A stretch of DNA of 14,523 bases from Candidatus Latescibacterota bacterium (GTDB taxonomy: Bacteria > Latescibacterota > UBA2968 > UBA8231), in the NCBI GenBank assembly GCA_022827165.1, contig JAJDTN010000397.1, forward strand, positions 1-14,523. Direction: 5' to 3'. The notes under the pieces were generated by a model, which was given only the letters and a program-made list of their open reading frames with translations, was not told the DNA's origin and did no database searches. Below, piece by piece: positions 5,626 through 12,649 of this stretch. Both the position numbers and the translations under genes were made by a program. The stretch's first letter is position 1. Each line of letters opens with the position of its first letter.

Positions 5626-8334
5626 ATGACCTTCCCGCCCTCTCTCTCGCGCCGGCTCGGGGGGCCCTGGCCGCGGGCCCTCCTGTCGGGCCTTCTGCTG
5701 GCCCTCGCCTTCCCCTGTCACCCGGAGAACGCCGCCGCCTTCGCCTACGGGCCGGCCTGGGCCTGGATCGCCCTGGCGCCGCTGCTTCACCTCCTCGCCG
5801 GCAGGCCGCGCCCGGCCGAGGCCTTCCGGCTGGGGTGGGCGGCGGGCTTCGTCTTCTACCTCCTGAGTCTCTACTGGGTCGCCCACACCCGGGGCGGCGG
5901 TCCGGCCGTGGTCGGGGGCACCGGGCTGATGGCCGTCTACCTGGCCGTCTTCACGGGGCTCTTCGCCATGGGGCAGGCGAGCCTGTGCCGCCGCCATGGC
6001 CCCCGGGCGCTGCTCGCCGCACCGGTCCTGTGGACGGCCATGGAATACCTGCAGTCGGTGGGCGAGCTCGGCTTCCCCTGGCTGCTGCTCGGCCACAGCC
6101 AGGCCCCGTGGCCCGCCGTCGTCCAGTACGCCGAGCACACCGGCGTCTTCGGCGTCTCCTTCGCCGCGGCCCTGGCGGGGGCCCTGCTGGCCCTGGCCCT
6201 GTCCTCCGGGGGCCGGGACCGCTCGCGCGCCCTGATCGCCGCCGCCGCCGTGCCCGCCCTGGCCGCCCTGCACGGGGTCTTCGTCCTCGGCCCCGCCGAC
6301 GGGACGGGCCTGCGGGTCGCCGTGGTGCAGAACAACCTCGGCCTGGAGAAGTGGCGGCCGGGGGGGCTCGAGGCCAGCTTCGCCTCCCTCGACTCCCTCA
6401 GCCGCCGCGCCGAGGCGCCCGGGCTGATCGTCTGGCCGGAGACGGCCCTGCCCTGCAACCTCGACCGCCGCGCCGACTGCCGCCGGCGGATGCACGACCT
6501 GGCCGCCGCCCTCGAGGCACCGATCCTCACCGGCGCCCCCGGCACCGAGGCGGCCACCGGCGAGCCCCTCAACGCCGCCTTCCTGTTCTCCCCCGGGCGG
6601 GAGGAGGTGCCGGCGTACGCCAAGATGCACCTGGTGCCCTTCGGGGAGCGTACGCCCCTGCGCGACCGCCTGCCGCTGGTGCGCAACATCGACTGGTCGG
6701 CGCTGACGGGAGACCTGGCGCCGGCGGAGTTCGCCCGCGGGCGCAGCCGCACCCTGTTCACCGCGGGACCGGACTCGTCGCGCTTCGCCCTCCTCATCTG
6801 CTTCGAGTCGGTCTTCCCCGACTTCGTGCGCCAGTCGGTGCGGGAGGGCGCCGACTTCCTCGTGAACATCACCAACGACTCGTGGTTCGGGCCCACCGCC
6901 GGGCCCTATCAGCACGCCGAGCTGGCCGTTCTGCGGGCCGTGGAGAACCGCGTCGCCATCGCCCGTTGCGCCACCAGCGGCGTCTCCCTCTTCATCGACC
7001 GCTACGGGCGCACGCGCCAGCGCACGGAGCTCGGCACCGTGGACGTGCGCACCGACGTCGTGGGCACCCGCCGATCGCCGACGGTGTACACCCGGTTCGG
7101 CGACTGGTTCGCCGTGACGAACCTGCTCCTCGCCGCTGTGCTCGTGGCCGGGGCCTGGTGGACCGGCCGGCGGCCCGGGAGTGCAGGCGCCGGGGAGGGT
7201 CCCGACGGGCCGGGGGCGGGCGGGGGGACCGGCGAGACGCCTGGGTCGTCCGGGGATCCGGAACCGGCGGAAGCACCGCTCGGGACGACAGGGGGCGAGG
7301 GAGGAACGGTAGGGGCAGGTGAGCCGGGGAGCCCGGTGGCGGCCGCGGCCGTTGCACCCGAAGTGGCGGAGGGCCTTGGCGAGGCGGGTCCCGGTCCGGC
7401 GGGGGAGGCGAAGGAAGCGCCCGGGGAACCGGAGGACGAAGCGCCGGACCGGCGGCCCGGGGAGGGGGAGATGCCCTTCCTCGATCATCTGGAGGAGCTG
7501 CGCTGGCGCATCCTCAAGGCCCTGGCAGCCGTGCTCGCCGGCACCTGCCTCTGCTTCCTCTTCGTGGAGCCCCTCCTCGGCCTGCTCGTGCAGCCCTACG
7601 AGGAGGCCGTCCTCAGCCTGAAGGAGCGGGGCTCGCCGGGGGTGGTGGAGGCGATCCGGGGGTGGCTGACGGAGCTGCGCGGCGTCGAGGTGGAAGAGCC
7701 GCCCATCGAGACCGCCACCGAGCCCGCCGTGCCGTACGGAAGCCAGCTCCAGTCGCTGCGGGTGATGACCTGGTTCTTCGTCTACCTCCAAGTCTCCCTC
7801 CTCGGCGGGTTCCTCCTCGCCCTGCCCGTGGTGTTCTACCAGTTCTGGCGGTTCGTGGCCCCCGGCCTGCTGGACACGGAGAGACGCCTCTTCGTGCCCC
7901 TGATGACGATGAGCGTCGGCTGCTTCGCCGCCGGCGCCGCCGTGGCCCACAGCATCGTGCTGCCCATCGGCCTGAGGTTCTTCCTGAGCCTGGAGCCCAA
8001 GGACATGACCTCCCAGTGGGCGGTGGACGAGTACATCGGCTTCGTGCTGCGCCTCCTCTTCGGGTTCGGCCTCGTCTTCGAGATGCCCGTGGTCAGCCTC
8101 TTCCTCGCCCGCCTCGGGCTGATCACGGCCGACACCCTTCGCCGCGTGCGGCGCTACGCGGTGGTGGGCGTCTTCCTGGTGGCCGCCGTCTTCACCCCGC
8201 CCGATCCGCTCTCTCAGCTGATGATGGCCCTGCCCCTGATGGTCCTCTACGAGATCAGCATCTGGGTGGCGCACCTGGCCGGCCGCAGGGCGGAGGATCC
8301 CCCGGACGAGGAGGAGCCCGGCTCCGACAGCTAG
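5626..8334 (+). CDS. Apolipoprotein N-acyltransferase - TatC translocase fusion
   Basis: One frame of 902 aa. Residues 1-~512 are Lnt: membrane helices between ~17 and 221, then a nitrilase-fold domain with Glu272 (WPETALP), Lys333 (YAKMHLVPFGE) and Cys392 (LLICFES), the catalytic triad, and a last helix at ~497-512. Lnt adds the third acyl chain to lipoproteins. Residues ~515-615 are a Gly/Pro/Glu/Ala linker with looser codon use. Residues 616-902 are TatC, starting PFLDHLEELRWR, with FYQFWRFVAPGLLDTER at 737-753, Glu819 in FGLVFEMP and six helices. TatC is the receptor core of the Tat pathway. Both junction ends should be cytoplasmic, so the fusion is topologically possible. TatC may also start alone at ATG 7471, which has its own Shine-Dalgarno site. 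The loop after the first TatC helix (~656-710) is longer than usual. No tatA or tatB is nearby. Confidence 0.9.
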   Translation: MTFPPSLSRRLGGPWPRALLSGLLLALAFPCHPENAAAFAYGPAWAWIALAPLLHLLAGRPRPAEAFRLGWAAGFVFYLLSLYWVAHTRGGGPAVVGGTGLMAVYLAVFTGLFAMGQASLCRRHGPRALLAAPVLWTAMEYLQSVGELGFPWLLLGHSQAPWPAVVQYAEHTGVFGVSFAAALAGALLALALSSGGRDRSRALIAAAAVPALAALHGVFVLGPADGTGLRVAVVQNNLGLEKWRPGGLEASFASLDSLSRRAEAPGLIVWPETALPCNLDRRADCRRRMHDLAAALEAPILTGAPGTEAATGEPLNAAFLFSPGREEVPAYAKMHLVPFGERTPLRDRLPLVRNIDWSALTGDLAPAEFARGRSRTLFTAGPDSSRFALLICFESVFPDFVRQSVREGADFLVNITNDSWFGPTAGPYQHAELAVLRAVENRVAIARCATSGVSLFIDRYGRTRQRTELGTVDVRTDVVGTRRSPTVYTRFGDWFAVTNLLLAAVLVAGAWWTGRRPGSAGAGEGPDGPGAGGGTGETPGSSGDPEPAEAPLGTTGGEGGTVGAGEPGSPVAAAAVAPEVAEGLGEAGPGPAGEAKEAPGEPEDEAPDRRPGEGEMPFLDHLEELRWRILKALAAVLAGTCLCFLFVEPLLGLLVQPYEEAVLSLKERGSPGVVEAIRGWLTELRGVEVEEPPIETATEPAVPYGSQLQSLRVMTWFFVYLQVSLLGGFLLALPVVFYQFWRFVAPGLLDTERRLFVPLMTMSVGCFAAGAAVAHSIVLPIGLRFFLSLEPKDMTSQWAVDEYIGFVLRLLFGFGLVFEMPVVSLFLARLGLITADTLRRVRRYAVVGVFLVAAVFTPPDPLSQLMMALPLMVLYEISIWVAHLAGRRAEDPPDEEEPGSDS
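7461..7465 (+). promoter_or_regulatory. Internal Shine-Dalgarno-like site for a possible separate TatC start
   Basis: GGAGG at 7461-7465 lies 5 bases before in-frame ATG 7471, exactly where a stand-alone TatC would begin (MPFLDHLEEL). Independent initiation could yield free TatC of 287 aa. The site also encodes linker residues (Gly-Glu-Gly-Glu), so it could be chance in a G-rich stretch. Confidence 0.4.
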
Positions 8335-8345
8335 CCTGCGAGGAG

Positions 8346-8389
8346 CCTCCGCTCCGGGGCCAGCCCGGCGCTGGGCTTGCGGGCGGAGG
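8346..8389. other. Nested stem-loop in the gap after lnt-tatC
   Basis: CCTCCGC (8346-8352) pairs with GCGGAGG (8383-8389). Inside, CCAGC (8360-8364) pairs with GCTGG (8370-8374), or alternatively AGCCC (8362-8366) with GGGCT (8373-8377). It lies in the 148-base gap between two same-strand genes, upstream of the next promoter. Without a U-tract it is a weak terminator candidate. Confidence 0.35.
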
Positions 8390-8441
8390 GCCCGTCCACC
8401 GCCGAGGGGTTCCTGTCTCGACGCCCCCAGCGAGGCGCCCG

Positions 8442-8447
8442 TATATT
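8442..8447 (+). promoter_or_regulatory. Candidate -10 element for the aspartate dehydrogenase-like gene
   Basis: TATATT followed by CCC, identical to the element before lnt-tatC. The predicted transcription start near 8454 leaves a ~30-base leader carrying AAGGAG (8469-8474) 8 bases before ATG 8483. The -35 region is not convincing. Confidence 0.4.
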
Positions 8448-8482
8448 CCCGCCTTCCTTCCCGACCCCAAGGAGAGCCCCAC

Positions 8483-9280
8483 ATGGCCAAGGAAACGACG
8501 CGCATCGGCCTGATCGGCTACGGTCAGATCGGCTCCGCCGTGCGCGGCATGATCGACGCCGACGCCGGCAACGGCATGGAGATCGTCTTCATCCACGACC
8601 AGGACCCCTCGCTGCTGCAGGACCTGCCCGAAGGCCTGGCCCTGGAGGACCTGTCGCGCTTCGAGGAGCGCGGCCCCGACCTGGTGGTGGAGATGGCCCA
8701 CCCGGCGGTGACCCGGGAGTGGGGGACGAGGATCCTGGAGAAGACGGACTACATGTTCATCTCGGTGACGGCCCTGGCCGACCGCGAGCTCGAGACGTCC
8801 ATCGAGGAGGCCGCCGCCCGGCACGGCACGCGCGCCTTCGTGCCCCACGGCGGCGTGGTGGGCATGGACGCGCTCCTCGAGAACCGCGACGTGTGGGAGA
8901 GCGTCGACGTGATCATGAAGAAGCCGCCGAAGAACGTGGACTGCGCCGCCGTCGGCCTCGACCCCGACAGCATCACCGAGGAGACCTGCCTCTACGACGG
9001 CCCCACGCGCGGCATCTGCCCCAAGTTCCCCCGCAACGTCAACACCCACGCCGCCATCGCCTACGCCGGCATCGGCTTCGACCGCACCCACTCGGTGCTG
9101 CTGGTGAACCCGGAGTGGGACACGGCCATCGTCGCCATCGAGGCCCGCGGCCCCGGGCTGGAGCTGAACGTGGAGCGCACCGAGGGGATCACCGGCGTCA
9201 CCGGCGCCAGCACCCCGGCCTCGATCTACAACACGGTGCAGATGATCGGCTCCACCGGCCCGGGCATCCACCTGAGATAG
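8483..9280 (+). CDS. Aspartate dehydrogenase-like NAD(P)-binding protein (DUF108 family)
   Basis: 265 aa from ATG 8483, with the strongest ribosome site of the window (AAGGAG). An N-terminal Rossmann fold is shown by IGLIGYGQIGSAV (8-20; Gly12, Gly14, Gly17). Residues ~120-133 (VPHGGVVGMDALLE) match the SGAIAGLDAL-type block of L-aspartate dehydrogenases. LYDGPTRGICPKFPRNVNTHAAIA (spanning 170-193) matches their FPxNxNxxAA signature. Known members catalyse reversible NAD(P)-dependent deamination of aspartate, and NadX variants feed NAD biosynthesis. Here the substrate is inferred only, and PHGG in place of the common SGA is a divergence. It is followed after 7 bases by a class I aminotransferase, suggesting a small amino-acid operon. 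Confidence 0.75.
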   Translation: MAKETTRIGLIGYGQIGSAVRGMIDADAGNGMEIVFIHDQDPSLLQDLPEGLALEDLSRFEERGPDLVVEMAHPAVTREWGTRILEKTDYMFISVTALADRELETSIEEAAARHGTRAFVPHGGVVGMDALLENRDVWESVDVIMKKPPKNVDCAAVGLDPDSITEETCLYDGPTRGICPKFPRNVNTHAAIAYAGIGFDRTHSVLLVNPEWDTAIVAIEARGPGLELNVERTEGITGVTGASTPASIYNTVQMIGSTGPGIHLR

Positions 9281-9287
9281 CGGCCCG

Positions 9288-10472
9288 GTGAAACCGTACG
9301 CCGCGGCCCCGGCGGGGATCCCCCGCTCCGGCATCCGCGAGATCATGGACCTGGCCTGGGCGACGCCGGGCGTGATCCACCTGGAGGTGGGCCAGCCCGA
9401 CTTCGACACGCCGGCCCACGTCGTCGAGGCCGCCTGCCGCGCCGCCCGCGAGGGCCACACGCGGTACGTGCCCAACGCCGGCATCGATCCCCTGCGCGCC
9501 GCCGCCGCCCGCTGCGTGGAGGGCCGCACGGGCGTGCCCACCACCCCGGATCACATCCTCGTCACCCAGGGCGCCGTCCTCGGCGTCGCCACCGCCTTCC
9601 TCTCCCTCCTCGAGCCCGGCGACGAGGTGCTGCTGCCCGACCCGGGGTGGCCGAACTACGCCATGGCCGTGCCCCTCTTCCACGGCCGCAACGTGTTCTA
9701 CGAGCTGCGGCCGGAGCGCCGCTTCCTGCCCGACCCGGAGCATGTGGAGTCGCTGATCACGCCGCGCACCAAGCTGCTGCTGCTGTGCAGTCCGTCGAAC
9801 CCCACGGGGCAGGTCCACGGCCGCGAGTTGACGGCGGAGCTGATGGAGGTCGCCCGCCGCCACGACCTGTGGGTGCTCGCCGACGAGATCTACTCGGAGA
9901 TCGTCTTCGACGGCGCCGGTCACGTGAGCTGCGCCAGCCACGACCCGGACGGACGGGTGATCCTGGTCACCGGCATGTCGAAGAGCTACGCCATGACCGG
10001 CTTCCGCGTCGGCTTCACGCGGGCGCGGCCCGATTACGTGGAGATGGCCAGCAAGCTCCAGGAGCCCCTGGTCTCGTGCGGCGTCGCCTTCGCCCAGATG
10101 GCCGCGGTGGAGGCGCTGGAGGGGCCCCAGGACTGCGTGCAGGAGATGCGCGGCGCCTACCAGCGGCGCCGCGACCTGGCCCTGCGGGTGCTGCGCGACC
10201 ACGGCCTCTACCGCTACACCCCGGGAGGCGCCTTCTACCTGCTGGTCGACATCTCCGACGCCGGGATGGATTCGCGGGACTTCTGCCTGGAGCTGATCGA
10301 GCGCCACAAGGTGGCCGCCGCCCCGGGCAGCACCTTCGGCCGGGTGTCCGCCGACCACGTGCGCATCTCCATCGCCTCGCCGGAGGAGAACATCCGCGAG
10401 GGGCTGACGCGCATCTGCCGCATGGTCCACGAGAAGGCCGGCCGCGCGGCGCCCGCCGCCGCCGGGGGATGA
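9288..10472 (+). CDS. PLP-dependent class I/II aminotransferase (aspartate-aminotransferase-like)
   Basis: 394 aa from GTG 9288, 7 bases after the preceding stop; no good ribosome site, so coupling to the upstream gene is likely. Fold-type I hallmarks are all present: HLEVGQPDFDTP at 31-42, Asn171 in SPSNPTGQ, Asp199 and Tyr202 in ADEIYSEI, PLP-binding Lys232 in TGMSKSYAMTGFRVGF and the substrate-carboxylate Arg359 in HVRIS. The enzyme should be cytoplasmic and transfer amino groups between an amino acid and a 2-oxo acid. Pairing with an aspartate dehydrogenase-like protein suggests aspartate, oxaloacetate and glutamate chemistry, but substrate choice cannot be read from sequence. It ends convergent with manC, 10 bases apart. 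Confidence 0.9.
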   Translation: MKPYAAAPAGIPRSGIREIMDLAWATPGVIHLEVGQPDFDTPAHVVEAACRAAREGHTRYVPNAGIDPLRAAAARCVEGRTGVPTTPDHILVTQGAVLGVATAFLSLLEPGDEVLLPDPGWPNYAMAVPLFHGRNVFYELRPERRFLPDPEHVESLITPRTKLLLLCSPSNPTGQVHGRELTAELMEVARRHDLWVLADEIYSEIVFDGAGHVSCASHDPDGRVILVTGMSKSYAMTGFRVGFTRARPDYVEMASKLQEPLVSCGVAFAQMAAVEALEGPQDCVQEMRGAYQRRRDLALRVLRDHGLYRYTPGGAFYLLVDISDAGMDSRDFCLELIERHKVAAAPGSTFGRVSADHVRISIASPEENIREGLTRICRMVHEKAGRAAPAAAGG

Positions 10473-10482
10473 GGCTTCCCGC

Positions 10483-11574
10483 CTACAGGTAGCGCTCCAG
10501 GTCCGGGTCGCCGCCGAGGCGGTCGACGATCTCGCGCACCCGCTGGGCCTGGTCCCTCCGGCAGACGAGCAGGGCGTCCTCGGTGTCGACGACGACCAGA
10601 TCCTCCACCCCCACCAGGGCGACCAGCTTCTCCGCCGCGCCGCGGACGATGAGGTTGCGCCCGTCGATGGCCAGGACCCGGCCGCTGAGCAGGTGGCCCG
10701 CCCCGTCGGCCTCGAGCACGTCCGCCAGGGCCGCCCAGCTGCCCACGTCCCCCCAGTTGAGGTCGCCCTCGAGGGCGGCCACGTGCGCCGCCGGCTCGAT
10801 GATGGCGTGGTCCACGGCGATCGACGGCATGGCCGGGTACTCGCGCTCCACCGCCGCCTGCCAGCCGACGGACGGTCCCGAGGCGGCGGCCTCGATGATC
10901 GGCTGCAGGCGCTCGTGGATCTCCGGGGCGTGGCGCGCGAACAGGCCGAGGACGGTGCGCGCCTTCCAGACGAACATGTTGGTGTTCCACAAGTAGCGGC
11001 CGCTCTGCGTGTACTCACGGGCGCGCTCCAGGCCGGGCTTCTCGGTGAACTCGGTCACCCGCCAGACCGTCTCCTCCCCCACCCGGCACAGCTCCTCCCC
11101 CTTGCCGACGTACCCGAAGCCGGTCTCCGGCCGCGTGGGGCGCACGCCGAGGAGGTAGAGGTACTCCGGGTGTTCCCCCGCGGCGCTCACCGCCGCCGAC
11201 AGCAGGCGCCGGAACTTGCCCGGGCGGCCGATGTAGTGGTCGGAGCCGAGGCTGGCCACCGTGCACCCCGGCCAGCGCGCCTCCAGCAGGGAGCACTCCA
11301 GGGCCACCGCCGGCCCCGTGTTGCGCAGGGCGGGCTCGACGATGAGGTGGTCCTCGGGCAGGGCGGGCAACTGCTCGCGCACCAGCCCCACATGGTCCGG
11401 GCCGGTGGAGACGAAGACGTCTTCGGGTCCCGCCATGGGCGCGATGCGCGAGTACGTCTCCTGCAGCATCGTCGACTCGCCGGCCAGGGCCTGGAACTGC
11501 TTCGGCCGTTTCTGCCGGCTGCAGGGCCACAGGCGGGTGCCGACACCGCCGGCGCGGATGACGAACTTCAGCAT
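10483..11574 (-). CDS. manC: Mannose-1-phosphate guanylyltransferase
   Basis: 363 aa from ATG 11574; the ATG overlaps the manA stop in ATGCTGA, so the two are translationally coupled. The enzyme makes GDP-mannose from mannose-1-phosphate and GTP in the cytoplasm. Motifs: nucleotide-binding RAGGVGTRLWPCSR at 7-20, RPKQF at 23-27, EPALRNTGPAVA at 80-91, GSDHYI at 110-115, PETGFGYVG at 149-157, FTEKP at 176-180, WNTNMF at 196-201 and WGDVGSW at 274-280. At 363 aa it is the short monofunctional form without the C-terminal isomerase domain of bifunctional ManC, consistent with a separate manA next door. Arg7 replaces the usual Leu before AGG. ORF extension upstream of 11574 overlaps manA and is rejected. 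Confidence 0.93.
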   Translation of the reverse strand: MLKFVIRAGGVGTRLWPCSRQKRPKQFQALAGESTMLQETYSRIAPMAGPEDVFVSTGPDHVGLVREQLPALPEDHLIVEPALRNTGPAVALECSLLEARWPGCTVASLGSDHYIGRPGKFRRLLSAAVSAAGEHPEYLYLLGVRPTRPETGFGYVGKGEELCRVGEETVWRVTEFTEKPGLERAREYTQSGRYLWNTNMFVWKARTVLGLFARHAPEIHERLQPIIEAAASGPSVGWQAAVEREYPAMPSIAVDHAIIEPAAHVAALEGDLNWGDVGSWAALADVLEADGAGHLLSGRVLAIDGRNLIVRGAAEKLVALVGVEDLVVVDTEDALLVCRRDQAQRVREIVDRLGGDPDLERYL

Positions 11575-12533
11575 ACGGGCTCCGCCACCAGGTATTGAAG
11601 GGAGGGATCCTGCGGCCGCACCGCGACCCGGCGGTCCGCCGGCACCAGGGCCGAGTCTCCCGCCGCCAGGGACACGTCGCCGAGGCGCGCGGCTCCGGCG
11701 ACGACGGTCACGGCGGCGAAGACCTCCGAGCCCAGGAGCCGCGGTCCCCCGCCGAACAGGGTCAGCCGAAAGGAGTCGGCCTCCACCAGGACCTCGCCCT
11801 CCGGGCCGGGCGGGGGCGCCGGCCGCGGCTCGGGGGCGGGGGCCTCGAAGTCGATCACCTCCATCGCCCGCTCCAGGTGCAACTCGCGGGGCCTGCCGTC
11901 GAGGCCGGGGCGCCCGTAGTCGTACAGGCGGAAGGTGAGGTCGCTGGCCTGCTGCACCTCGTAGACCATCACGCCCCCGCACAGGGCGTGGACGGTGCCG
12001 GCCGGCAGCAGCACCACGTCGGCGTCCTCCACCGGCCGGTAGCGGACGGCCTCCTCGGCGCGGTCGGCGGCCAGGGCCCGCTCCAGGCCTGGGCGGTCGA
12101 CGCCCTCCTGCAGCCCGAGGACGATCCGCGCCCCCCCGGAGTCCAGCACGTACCAGGCCTCGGTCTTGCCGAGGGCGCCCAGTCCCTCGCGGCGGGCGTA
12201 CCCGTCGTCCGGGTGGACCTGGATCGACAGGTCATCGGCGGCGTCGACGAGCTTGATCAGCAGGGGGAACTGGTCGCCATAGCGCGCCCGCACCGGGGCG
12301 CCCACGAGAGACTCTCCGAACTCCTCGGCCAGCCTTGCAAGGCCGCGCCCGGCCAGCGGCCCCGAGCGGACGACGCTCTCCGCCCCCGGCAGGGCCGAGA
12401 CCTCGAAGGATTCCCCCACCGGGCCGTCCGGGGGCAGGTCCTTGCCGAAGCGCTCGCCGAGGCGGCGGCCGCCCCACACGGTGCGGCGCAGGTGCGGCTC
12501 GAGGGGCAGGATGTCGGGAAGGGATCGGGGCAC
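11568..12533 (-). CDS. manA: Class I mannose-6-phosphate isomerase
   Basis: 321 aa from GTG 12533; no strong ribosome site is visible, so the start is less certain than the rest. It interconverts fructose-6-phosphate and mannose-6-phosphate. The cupin metal site is complete: Gln105 and His107 in SIQVHPDD, Glu125 in GKTEAWYVL and His182 in PAGTVHALCGG. Other family marks are VWGGRRLGERFGK at 19-31, GESFEVSA at 40-47 and YEVQQASDLTFRLYDYGR at 191-208. The size fits the short Bacillus-type ManA. Residues ~231-245 are a Pro/Ala-rich spacer before the C-terminal cupin half. Together with manC, and a phosphomannomutase encoded elsewhere, it supplies GDP-mannose, probably for surface polysaccharide or glycosylation (inference). 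Confidence 0.92.
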   Translation of the reverse strand: MPRSLPDILPLEPHLRRTVWGGRRLGERFGKDLPPDGPVGESFEVSALPGAESVVRSGPLAGRGLARLAEEFGESLVGAPVRARYGDQFPLLIKLVDAADDLSIQVHPDDGYARREGLGALGKTEAWYVLDSGGARIVLGLQEGVDRPGLERALAADRAEEAVRYRPVEDADVVLLPAGTVHALCGGVMVYEVQQASDLTFRLYDYGRPGLDGRPRELHLERAMEVIDFEAPAPEPRPAPPPGPEGEVLVEADSFRLTLFGGGPRLLGSEVFAAVTVVAGAARLGDVSLAAGDSALVPADRRVAVRPQDPSLQYLVAEPVC

Positions 12534-12573
12534 GGGTTCGCTCGCCGGAGAAACTACGCCGGCCCTCTCGCGG

Positions 12574-12603
12574 TGGACAGCAGACTCCGGGGCGGGCTAT
12601 GCT
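12574..12603 (+). promoter_or_regulatory. Sigma70-type promoter for the PHP-family gene
   Basis: TGGACA (12574-12579), an 18-base spacer and TATGCT (12598-12603). Predicted transcription start near 12610 leaves a ~40-base leader with GGAGAG (12638-12643) 6 bases before ATG 12650. Confidence 0.55.
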
Positions 12604-12649
12604 AAGCGGCTCCATCCACCACGACGCCCCAACCCTTGGAGAGATTCCC

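Noticed and set aside
5611..8505. Very long minus-strand open frame (964 codons) opposite lnt-tatC
   Set aside because: Antisense shadow of a GC-rich gene: its peptide is Gly/His/Glu/Arg-rich with no domain, while the plus-strand frame has complete Lnt and TatC motifs.
9198..11018. Long minus-strand open frame across the aminotransferase gene
   Set aside because: Shadow frame. The peptide is low complexity, and the plus-strand frame has all aminotransferase hallmarks.
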